From contig OY979719.1 of the NCBI GenBank assembly GCA_963855995.1, forward strand, positions 6,634,001 to 6,698,000: 64,000 nt of DNA. Reading direction: 5' to 3'. Of this stretch, positions 13,480 through 24,500 are shown one piece after another. The stretch is from Muricea muricata. Taxonomy: Eukaryota > Cnidaria > Anthozoa > Malacalcyonacea > Plexauridae. The translations under genes and the position numbers were made by a program. The notes under the pieces are model-generated. The model was given only the letters and a program-made list of their open reading frames with translations, did no database searches and had not been told where the DNA came from. Position 1 is the first letter of the stretch, and the number at the start of each line of letters is the position of its first letter.

Positions 13480-14079
13480 ACGACGACGGAAATTAAGAAA
13501 TAAAAGGTATTTATCAATACTGAATCTCCGAATTCAGATGGCAAATTATTCCAAAGTTTGGCACCACTATACTCAGTTTATATTTATATATACTCATTTT
13601 CAGATTTTGGGAGATAAAACCCAAAGTCTGAGTTACGTAAATTGTAATTACGTGGCAAGATTTACAAACAGTGACAAATGATACAACTAAAAGACACAAA
13701 CTTCATGACATAACCTTAATGGGCCAAGAACGACTGCTACCGTTTGGCCATGCTCGTTTCTATAAATGACCCTGGCTGCTCTATTTTGGAGTGACTGAAG
13801 TCTATTCCAAAGTGTGGCACCACCTGGCTCCCATACAAGGCAGCAGTAATCAAAATACGGTTGATCCAAAGCGAAACAGGCAGATACAAGTGTTTCGCGA
13901 ATACATATATTTACATATTTTTCGTACAGATAGTTCCACCATAGTAAATGTTGCTCGATTACAATACCTAAATGGCTAAAACCTTTTTGGTTGTCATTCG
14001 ATTTGCAGGTCAGTTAACTGTCTGAGTAACAGGATCATTTGTAAGTTTACTAATCTTTTGTTTGCTACATAATTTGTTT
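13480..14079 (-). pseudogene. Dead non-LTR (jockey/CR1-like) retrotransposon, 3' part
   Basis: On the minus strand the translated sequence carries the post-RT signature QPYFDYCCLVWEPGG followed by LQSLQNRAARVI. Upstream, in the same frame, SHLGIVIEQHLLWW is readable. These are typical of the region after the reverse transcriptase fingers and palm in jockey/CR1-type elements. The frame is otherwise broken. The RT core itself lies at 15270-15530 on the same strand; a hAT remnant and a MITE sit between the two parts. Confidence 0.8.
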
Positions 14080-14994
14080 GAGCTGCTCCCGATTAATCGA
14101 TCATTTTTGCACAATCGATTATGCTTAACAGTAATCGGACATCTATAAACACCACACAGCGTCATGCGGAATCTTTCCAGATTAAAAAATTGCTGGACGA
14201 AATTGCGAGAATATTCAAGTTAAGTATTAAGGCGACTTGCGTTGACGCAAAACATTCTGATCGGGTTTACCAGTGCTGCGAAAATATCTTAAAACCTTGA
14301 AAAATATTTTAAAACCTTGTTTCACGTTTGAAAACGTTAGTTTCGCTAGCCATGGAAGAGTTCAAGAGTTGCTTGGTAAAGGAAAATCGTCAAACAGCTC
14401 TGAGGAATCCACGGGCCAAGTAGAATCTCGCGCAGAAAAGAACCAAATAATTGATAGGGAGATTCAGCAGCTCAGCAACGAGGCACCAATTGGTTTGATG
14501 GAAGACCCGTTAACGAATGTGGTGGAAAGAAAACGAAAAACGATACCCTCTCGTACGGAACCTTGCTGCCAGAGTGTTAGCAGCTCCGCCAACATCTGCG
14601 CCAAGCGAGCAGATTTTTAGTAAGACTGGACTTGTCGTCTCAAAGAAACGGGCCGCGCTTAAACCAGCCGTTGTCGAAGCACTTGCATTTTGAAACAAAA
14701 ATAACATGTAGACTCTGAGTGACAGTCGCGTTTTTTTAAGAACTGTATTAGACTTTAAACGTTTACATTGACTTTTTGTTTGTATGAAGTGTAAGAGCGC
14801 GAGCAAGAGCGCAATCTATAATTGTGATAACGTTTATACTGACTGATGCAACACCCAAAAATTTAGGAAGAATATTAATCACAAACCACTATGGGCACGT
14901 CATATTCAAATTAATTATTAATACGATTAATCGATATTCATCGATTGTTGACAACGATTAATCGATTACGAAAATCAGCCGATGGGAACAGCTC
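14080..14994 (+). pseudogene. hAT-family DNA transposon remnant
   Basis: From about 14522 to 14692 the plus strand encodes the hAT C-terminal dimerisation signature in one frame: WWKENEKRYPLVRNLAAR, then APPTSAPSEQIFSKTG, then LVVSKKRAALKPAVVEAL and a stop. The N-terminal catalytic part is missing. The ends are diverged inverted repeats: GAGCTGCTCCCGATTAATCG at the left, and the complement of CGATTAATCG..GGGAACAGCTC at the right. The flanking target duplication is imperfect (AATTTGTT versus TAATTTAA). Confidence 0.85.
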
Positions 14995-15002
14995 TAATTT
15001 AA

Positions 15003-15261
15003 GGGTCATGGCTAAAGGGGATAGACGAGAGGTAGGTTTTCAAGATGGCGGCTGTTTTTCAAGACTCTTAAAACGAAAACGAATCAACAACCTAACATTT
15101 ATATCATTCCCAAGGCTCACCCTAACCCTAACCCTGAACCTAATCCCAATTTAGGAATGCTATAAACGTCCGGTTGTTGATTTGTTCTCGTTTTAAAAAT
15201 TCTAAAAAACATCCGCCATCTTGAAAACCTACCTCTCGTCCATCCCCTTTAGCCATGACCC
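15003..15261. mobile_element. Palindromic MITE with exact 8 bp target duplication
   Basis: The arms start GGGTCATGGCTAAAGGGGAT and end in the complement. TAATTTAA occurs exactly on both sides (14995-15002 and 15262-15269). The unpaired centre contains several CCCTAA-type units (CACCCTAACCCTAACCCTG). An 8 bp duplication fits hAT or P-type transposition. It sits directly against the hAT remnant's right end. Confidence 0.85.
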
Positions 15262-15269
15262 TAATTTAA

Positions 15270-15530
15270 GTCATGATTAATTCTGAATTCAATTTCGGGT
15301 AGTGCTATACCAGAAGCAGTGAGAGTAGAGCCATGTGCAAACATTCTTCTTACTGTTGATTTCTCAATACAGTTTGGCAAATCGTGTATGTAAATCGAAA
15401 ACAGAAGAGGCCCTAAAATAGACCCTGGGGGACTCCATAATCTATTTTTGAGGTTTAGATAGCATTTACATAACATCTTTGAGAATGATTTTCCAAATAT
15501 GAGGTAATGTACATGCTCTTCGTACAGCAT
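15270..15530 (-). pseudogene. Reverse transcriptase fragment of the same non-LTR element
   Basis: On the minus strand the RT motifs GSILGPLLFSIYIHDLPN and then RRMFAHGSTLTASG are readable, followed by EFRINHDLN. The catalytic FADD motif is replaced by FAHG, so the copy is inactive. Its continuation is at 13480-14079. Confidence 0.85.
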
Positions 15531-15570
15531 GTCAATTGATCCTTTCCAATTGTTCGTATTTGCTAAATCG

Positions 15571-18500
15571 TTACGTTACAGATGAAAATTTATAGTTCTC
15601 CCAAATATCATCGAAAAGTTGTTTACAAGGAATTATAGCGCCTAAGCGTGAGCATAGTAGGAACGCCCCAGACATTTTGCGATGCAAAGAGTAACTCTCT
15701 TCCGGAGGTGGCGTGAGACGATGGCGAAGCATGATGGGAATGAGGCTTTGTATCCTAGCAGTCGTATCTTGACTTCCGAAATCAAAATCCTCTGAAGAAC
15801 TAAACGGTTCACCAAGGATCATAACGGCATCCACATGTGCTGTGATCATCACCTTCAAATCAATGAAATAAACAGAACTCTCAACATTTAACAGAGATTC
15901 TTTGATTTGAGGACCGAAGTGTTCTTAAGGACATAACAGGAACAGACATTATCCTAGGGCCGACGAAAGCAACATTTCTTAGAGTAATTTCTGATTTAAG
16001 TTCGAGCTATATTGCTCATTAGTAGAATCATACTAGTATATATACTATTGCAAATGCTGTAATTTGATTGGTTACTCTACTCGCTATCTATTCCTCGATA
16101 GATAGCGAGTAGCGAAACAATCATCTTTCTATAGAGATTTCTTTTAAAAAAATTGCTTAAAAATCAAATTTTTTGTTGAATATTCCATGTTTGACCTCTG
16201 ATTCTACTAAAACAATTAGATTACTCGCTCTCGATTTCTATGCGGTGATAGTTGATTCGGACTTCGCTCTCATTAACTATCACCGCATAGAAATCTCGAG
16301 CTCGTAATCTGTTAATTAGAAACCCTCGATAATTTAAATAGGAATGAATAACCATAAACAATCAAAGGAATTGACTGGGAACGCGAGCGAAAGCGTTAAT
16401 GTTGCTGTCACGACGTACGTTATACGGCCAGATTGCCAAATACGCTTTACTTTAGACCCTAGTAACTGCACTTTAAAGGGAAATGGCAACAAAAAATTTT
16501 ATAGTCTCATTTGAAAGGGACTCTAAAACAATAAATAGAAGTCTATTGCAAAATTTTTATATCTGTTTTATTTCGGGAGATATTCTCACCTAAATCAACG
16601 GACTGTCCGCCATCTTGGATTAATTTTTAACCTCATTAACAATGTTTTGGTGACGTGACAACAGGGATAAGCCTGTCGAAGCTACTCCTAAATACCTACC
16701 AACAATCAAATATTGTTTGAAATTGCTGTACATGCGGTTATGAGAGCATATCAACAATTGTGTCGTAAGTAAAATATCGCGTGATCCCAGTTGTGACGTA
16801 TCGTGCATATCCACAAATATCTAAGATGGCGGACAACTTAAGATTTCAAATAAAAATACTTCAAGAAATAAGGCAGATATAAAAAATCTTTAATGGACCT
16901 CTATAGTCTCTGCTTTTTTAGAGTCTCTTTCAAATGAGACGATATAAAATTTTGTTGCCATTTCCCTTTAAATATATTTCAGGACTTTGTATTTACATAT
17001 TTTAAAGAAGAACAGCAATCTCTATAGAACTATCCATTTTTTCAACTTTTTTTTGGTGCGAAAAGCTAAAAAAACCAATGCCAAATGTTCGCCTTCTTTT
17101 TGAGTGTCGACAAATATTGCGACTGATCTTTTTGAACTGTGATTTTTTAGCCTGTTTGCCCCACGAAAAGTCGACACCGGTACTTGCACAGACGTTGCTG
17201 GGTTTTTTTTTAGATATGTAACTACAAAATCCAGAAATGTATTTAACGTGAAGTTGCAGGGATATAAAGCAAAGTGTGTCAGGCCGTAACACGGGTGTGA
17301 CGTTTCTGGCCCATTCTTCTTATTGTGTATGGAATAACCTTCCGTCAACACACTTTTGTCAAAAAGGGCAACTTGCTACGCCCTACTGCATACTCCTCTG
17401 GTTCTGGTACCCTAGTGAACAGACCATTAAGGAGGAGGGAGGTGACCATAGAAAAAATTTTGTCACATTCGCGCACAACCAATCACTCAGCCTACCTTTG
17501 ACTCATAACCACTCAAAAATCCGAGAATTTTAGAACATTCAACCACAGTTTTTCGATCTCCAATGGAAGCAGCGTGTATTATCTAGAAACAGAGAGTGAT
17601 GTAGTAATCAGTACGTGAACAGTACGCAACATTTGTGTCGGACAATGAATTGGAATGCAATTTGGAAAACCCATAATGCAATGCAATGTAATCTGGGAAA
17701 GCCACGATCTGATTATTCCAAAATTTCAAACCAGCACTACTCAGAAAACGTTCCAGTACCGAGCCGTGGAACTTTGCAACAATTTGAAACAATGGAACAA
17801 CGTGAGCAAAATTAATCTCGGTTTGCGTTCACAGAAAACTGTCTGACATTAAGCACTTTTTTATTTGATTCTATTTTTATTTTTATTTAGCTTAGCCACA
17901 GGGGCAGGGTCACCACAACAGCGTGAGCCGATTACTGTGGGCCCGTATTACCTATCCCACCCTGTCAACTTTCCCTGTGGGAGGAAACCGGAGTACCCAG
18001 AGAAAGCCCACGACTTTCGGCAGAGCGTTGATTATACTCTTTTCACTGTCATGAGGACTGGGTTCAAGTCCACGTTACTGGGGATCGAACTCGGAACCTT
18101 AGAGGTGAAAGGTGAGTGGTCTGACCACTACACCACCGAAGCCTCATTAAGCCCCATCACTTCTGGGGGTCGGTTGTGCGAAAGATTGATATTGCATGAT
18201 ACGTCACTGACATTATTTTTGCACTGGAATAAAGCAATATTTCTATAAGTAGGTTTTGCTGGAGGATACCATGCATAGAAACGATGGATATCTATATACA
18301 GTATTTCTATAGTGGGCAGAAATGGATCTAGTTTTTACCAACCTTAATATACGTGTCCACAAACTTTTTTGGATATTCTCTACTTGCACCAAAATCAAGC
18401 AGGCATATCTAATGAAACATACATTGTTTTTAATTAAACTAGACTTATCACATTCTTGATGCTTGCATAAGCTGGTACAAATAATAACACAGTTCAGTAG

Positions 18501-21500
18501 AGCCACCATACACCTGCTGTCATTTTATTGCTACTCTACTCGCTATCTATTCCTCGATAGATAGAAAGTATAAAACAATGATTTTCCTGGTGTATTTTTC
18601 CAATTCAACTCAATTCAAATTTCACGGTTTGTCTAAAAGTCCATTTTTAACTCTGATTCTACTTAAATTTTGGATTTCTCGCTTTTGATCTCGATGTGGC
18701 AATAGTTAAAATCTCGAGCTCGTAATCTGGAATGGCGCGGGGGGGGGGGAGGCAGGGGCAACCCTCCAAAATGAAATCCACTTCTGCGTTATACCTGGTT
18801 GCTTTCTGGACTGAACAAAAAGTTTGACCAGTTTGGATCCGTTTGCATGAAGTTAAATTCGAACAGCTCCCTCAAACAAAGCTTCAGTATATCTAAACAT
18901 ATCTGAAAAATATAAAACGTTTTGCATTTAACAAACTGTTTGAAAATTCGACATCAAATACGACGTCACTCAACGTCTTATCTGACGTTACGATCTCAGA
19001 AATGACATTATGAACTAACCTTATTTATAATAGTTTTATCCCAGTCAGCAATCTTATCAAGGGAGCTGCCATCAACAAATTCTGTCGTCAGTACTCGTTT
19101 TGTACTTAAAGTGTCGACTACTTCAGGAACATAGAGCGAGCAATCGTCTTCAAGAAGCTGTCTAAAAGAAGAAAAATATTTTGAATAATATTTAGCCTCT
19201 ACGGCTCAGAGAATTGCGCTGAGAATTGACATTCTCTGACTACATGAACTCTCTGCGCATATATCGCCTCTCGAGCAGTACGAGTATGTCCACTCTCCAA
19301 GCACATCTATTCAACTCTTGAGCACATAAACTCTCCGAGTGAAATAACTCTCTGAGAACATCAACTCTCTGAGCACATCAGCTTTCTGAGCACATCAACT
19401 CTCTAAGCTCCGCATATCAACTTTCTGCGCGCCTTTCCAGTAGTACAAGACGTACTACTCTTCTCGCACATTAACTATCCAGTCAAATGAACTCTCTCAG
19501 AACATCAACTCTCTGCGCGCATCACCTCTCCAGTAGTACGAGAATCAGTGGTAGATTTCGGCAATTCCGTTTTTCACTAAATCTTGATTTTTGAAAACTG
19601 AATTTTGCACAAATTTCAGGTTTCTACTTTTTACTGTTTTTGATTGACACGAATTTCCTACCCTTTTTCGCGTTTTCCATCAGTTTGATATAACGTGCAA
19701 AAGAGTACCTCTTTTTGATGAATATGTCAAAAAATGTCCACCTTTTTTCATCTTATCACAGATAATTGAAAAGCAGCGAAAAAGGTAGCTTTTTCGAGCT
19801 TATCGCTTCCGGACCAAAAGCTGAAAAAAGGGTACCCTTTTTGAGCTTATTGCGCGAAAGCGGAAAGCAAACAAAAAGGTGTCTTATCAGATGAAGACTT
19901 TCTGAAAGATTAGCAGCAAAATGGTAGCGCGCAATTTTGAACTTAATATATAATCTATGATAATTTTTTAGCGCAAAATTCGTCACCGTCTGTCGCTCTG
20001 TTTACATCAATATGGAGTATTTAGAGGCAAATATCGAGCAAATTCGACTGTGGGTAAAAGAAAATTATATACTCGTCGTATGATTAGCGATACGCTGAAG
20101 CAAAATTTCCCTGAAGTAACGAGAGGGTTTTCGGAAAGAAATATAGGACTATTTTGCTCGCGACACGAAATCTATAAATGAAGTGATTTAGAAGTTGATA
20201 GTATTGTCGAAGATTCGATACGCAAGTTATGTATTAAAATGCACATTCATAATTTGGGTGGAAAAGTTGCACACAGTTTATATAGCGCCATATCGGGTTT
20301 TATCTAGTTTTATACTTCGATTAAATTCTTATTAAATGTTGAATAGGTTGGGGCAACATATGGAAGGAAAATGATGGCTGGGTATATTCGAAGCAAAGGT
20401 CAGCTTCTAAGTCGGTCTCAGATTCGCAAACACTTCAACGGATTAATCCAACCGATCACGAAAGGAGAAGAGCTGACACAGTTCGTGTAAGAAGTCCAAT
20501 TTCATATAATGCAGCATATTATGGACATAAATTATACTGTGATCAAAACGAGAAGCTTTCTAGATATGGCTGCACATTATTTGCTTTCAACGATAGATGC
20601 AGTTCCAAAATAGTTCGAATATTCTGCATGCCTAAGAAAAACGCAACCATCGTGTATTCTCAGGTCAGGTTTGTGGTCCTAAACAGTTTACCCGTTATGC
20701 ACTGAAATAAATAGTGCTAAATAAATTAAACTATGCAAGAATTTTGTATGTTTACCAATTGTACATGCGGCGTGTTTCAACGGTGACAGAAAACTAATTC
20801 GCTTTTTCCGGTGGTGCATGTTGCAAATTTAATAAGTCTCTTGAATATCCGACAAACCCCCGCCTTTCCTTAAAGAGAAAAACTAAATTAAGCCCTAAAA
20901 CTTAAAACGCATTCATGTTTTTTTTAAATAGCGCAAGTTAAATTAATGTTGAAAAAAGTTCTGTGCTTGATGCTTGGCGGACATGCATGCATATGGCAAA
21001 AACTAATTGATACGAAAATTTAGTCATCACCAATCTTCATGACATTTATTAAAGCATTTACTATACAATTATGCTAAATGTGCGAATAAATACAATTCGT
21101 ATGATAAGCCATAATTAACTCTTAACGAAGACTTATTGAACAATTTTCGTGGGGAGATTTTGCTCCAAGAGGGTATTTGGGACATGATTAGAGTAGACCA
21201 TGGAACCGAATCATGTTTGATGTTGTATGTATAGGATTTGCTAAGGAACCAAAGGGGGAATCAGCAATGCGAACCATACATTCAATCTCGGTCTAGGGAG
21301 GTAAGAACGAAGCTGACTTGTAAATCAACCTATATTAAATCATAGACGCAGTCGCTGTGTGCAGAACTTTTAGTAGTTTAATTTTTGATACTTAATAATT
21401 TCTATGCATGCACGTAATAAGCTAGCCTATTAGCTATAGTATGGGTGGCTTAATTGTGACACAAAACGCAATGCAGCTATATATGCTGTGTAGCTATGTT

Positions 21501-24500
21501 GGATATAATCATAGAAAGCTTCTCATTTTGATCACAGTGTAATTTATGTCCATAATATGCTGCATAGCCTGCATTATATGGAATTGGATTTCTTACACGA
21601 ACTGTGTCAGCTCTTACACGAACTGTGTCGACTTAGAAGCTGACCTTTGCTTCGAATATACCCAGCCATCATTTTCCTTCCATATGTTGCCCCAACCTAT
21701 TCAATATTTAATAAGAATTTAATCGAAATATAAAACTAGATAAAACCCGATATCGCGCCATATAAACTGTGTGCAACTTTTCCACCCAAATTATGAATGT
21801 GCATTTTAATACATACCTCGCGTATCGAATCTTCGACAATACTATCTATCAACTTCCAAATCACTTCTTTTATGGATTTCGTGTTGCGAGCAAAATAGTC
21901 GTATATTTCTTTCCGAAAACCCTCTCGTTACTTCAGGGAAATTTTGCTGCAGCGTATCGCTAATCATACGATGAGTATAATTTTCTTTTACCCACAGTCG
22001 AATTTGCTCGTTATTTGCCTCTAAATACTCCATATTGATGTAAACAGTGCGACAGACGGTGACGAATTTTGCGCTAAAAAATTATCATAGATTATATATT
22101 ATATTCAAAATTGCGCGCTACCACTTTGCTGCTAATCTTTCAGGAAGTCTTCATCTGATAAGACACCTTTTTGTTTGCTTTCCGCCTTCGCGCAATAAGC
22201 TCAAAAAGGGTACCCTTTTTTCAGCTTTTGGTTCGGAAGCGATAAACTCGAAAAAGCTACCTTTTTCGCTGCTTTTCAATTCTCTGTGATAAGACGAAAA
22301 AAGGTGGACATTTTTTGACATATTCATCAAAAAAGGGTACCCTTTTGCACGTTATATCAAACTGATGGAAAACGCAAAAAAGGGTAGGAAATTCGTGTCA
22401 ATCAAAAACAGTAAAAAGTAGAAACCTGAAATTTGTGCAGAATTCAGTTTTCAAAAATCAAGATTTAGTGAAAAACGGAATTGCCGAAACCTACCACTGA
22501 TTGTACGAGTCTACGAGACGTACTACTCTTTTCGCACATTAACTATCCAGTCAAATGAACTCTCTCAGACCACCAATTAACTCTCTGCGCGCATCACATC
22601 TTCAAGTACAACAACTCTCTGAGCACATCAGCTCGCGTATGACACCTCTGTAAGCGCATCAAATCTGAAGGTAATGAAATCCCTGCGCGGATCAAATCTC
22701 TGCAAGCATCTCCATTCCACATGCGTTCATGACGTTCATCTGTCCCAGAGTAAACAACCTTCCTCAAAATCTGTCAACTGTATGATGACAAAAAATATCG
22801 TACCGAAATCTCTTTGCACATCTTGCTTCTCTAATGTAGTCAACTTCCCAAGCAAGTTCACGACGTGAAACATCAATAAATTGTTCCATGTGAAGCCCTG
22901 TTACAGAAGTTGTATAATGTTAATGATTGGCATGGAAACACAGAAATGAAGGCAACGGTATGGTACTAATCAGTGTTTGCCAGTATCGTTGTTGGGCAAA
23001 CACTAAAGTAAATTTACTTCGCTACGTCAGTATTTACTTAAACGAAGTATTTTTTATGAACCACATTTTACTTGTAACGAAGTACGATTTTGCTTAATAT
23101 TTACTTTTTCACTTCGTTGCTTTTGTTATACTTTGGCGAAGTAAAAAAGTTTAAAGTTATTCTCAAAGCGAAGTACATGTAGGCGGTGAGCAGACTAATG
23201 GGAATGTGCTTGGCTCAGCCAGTTTATGGCTCAGGGTTGTTATACCTCCTGTTTACTACCACCCAAATAAATGGTCTGTTACATTCTACTTCCGTAGTAC
23301 ACTTTCACTTAAATGTATTTTTTAACACCTTTCTTTTACTTAAGAAAAATGTTCAAGCAATACTTTTACATTTACCTAAGTAAAATTTTCAGGAAGTACC
23401 TCGAGTTTTTTGCTGAAAACTGGTTCTAATTATGGTCCTAGATTTAATTCTTAAATTTAAAAGTGAAGCTGTACAAAAGCCTATAACATTCAGTAAATTT
23501 TACCTGCAGGCAAGACATTGCCAAGCTTTAGCAGAGTGACAATATTGTCAATATCACTGTTTATGCTTGTATCTACACCAGGATACTAAAATACAAGATA
23601 TATGCAGTAGAGGTGATTGTAATAAATAATACATTATCAGTCCTAATAATAGCACAAGAGTAAATACATAACGTCATCTTCAGTGACCCCCCCTGGAAAT
23701 ACTCAAAATGGTACATTTTAGGGGGTTATTATCCATCTAGGTACTATATATATACTATGATGAATCATGACAAATAATGCTTATGAGAAAATCACTGAAC
23801 ATTACCTTCTGTGCTAGTAGTTACCATACCTGAATCTTAATAGCAACTTTCTTCCCATCCTTCAAGGTCCCTTGATGTACCTGCCCAATTGATGCAGCAG
23901 CAAAAGGTTTCATGTCAAAATCAACCAGTTCTGTCTTCCATTTTGAACCAAGTTCTGCATTTAAAACTTTCTAAAATACCATGATGAAGTTACTGTAGGA
24001 TGATCTTGAATCAGAAAACAATGAGAAAATATTTAGGAAAAGCATTTTTATATTTTACCTCTAGTTGCCACGCAGGCATAAAATCAGCACCATCTCTAAC
24101 ACGTTCAAATATCCCCTGAAGTGTTGGTGAAATCATCGTGTTATCTGTTTGATAATTTAATATAAATGTGATGATTGAGATGCATTATAAAAATATTTTT
24201 AACAGTTTCAATTCTCTCTAACATGTTCAAATCAGACAGGAAGATTGGGTCACTCCAGAAAAGATCCACACCCCTTCAACAGAGGAAATTAAGCATCCTT
24301 TTTCTCAACACGCATCCCACAGAGGTTTAAGACTTTCTTTAACGAAACATTTTCCCTCAATCTTCCCTTCCCCAGAGTGTGTGAGTGGAATATGGATCTT
24401 TCCTGCAATAACACATTTTACAGATATAATAAACCATATTTTTGTGAGCAACATTAACTGACCTTGAATACTGAGCATTTGTCCAAGTTTCAAAGCCGCT

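Noticed and set aside
17848..18152. True tRNA gene on the minus strand
   Set aside because: A and B boxes are present, but the sequence continues into a SINE body with tail and target duplication, and the cloverleaf is not complete.
17865..18248. 127-codon plus-strand frame
   Set aside because: It is the antisense of the tRNA-derived SINE.
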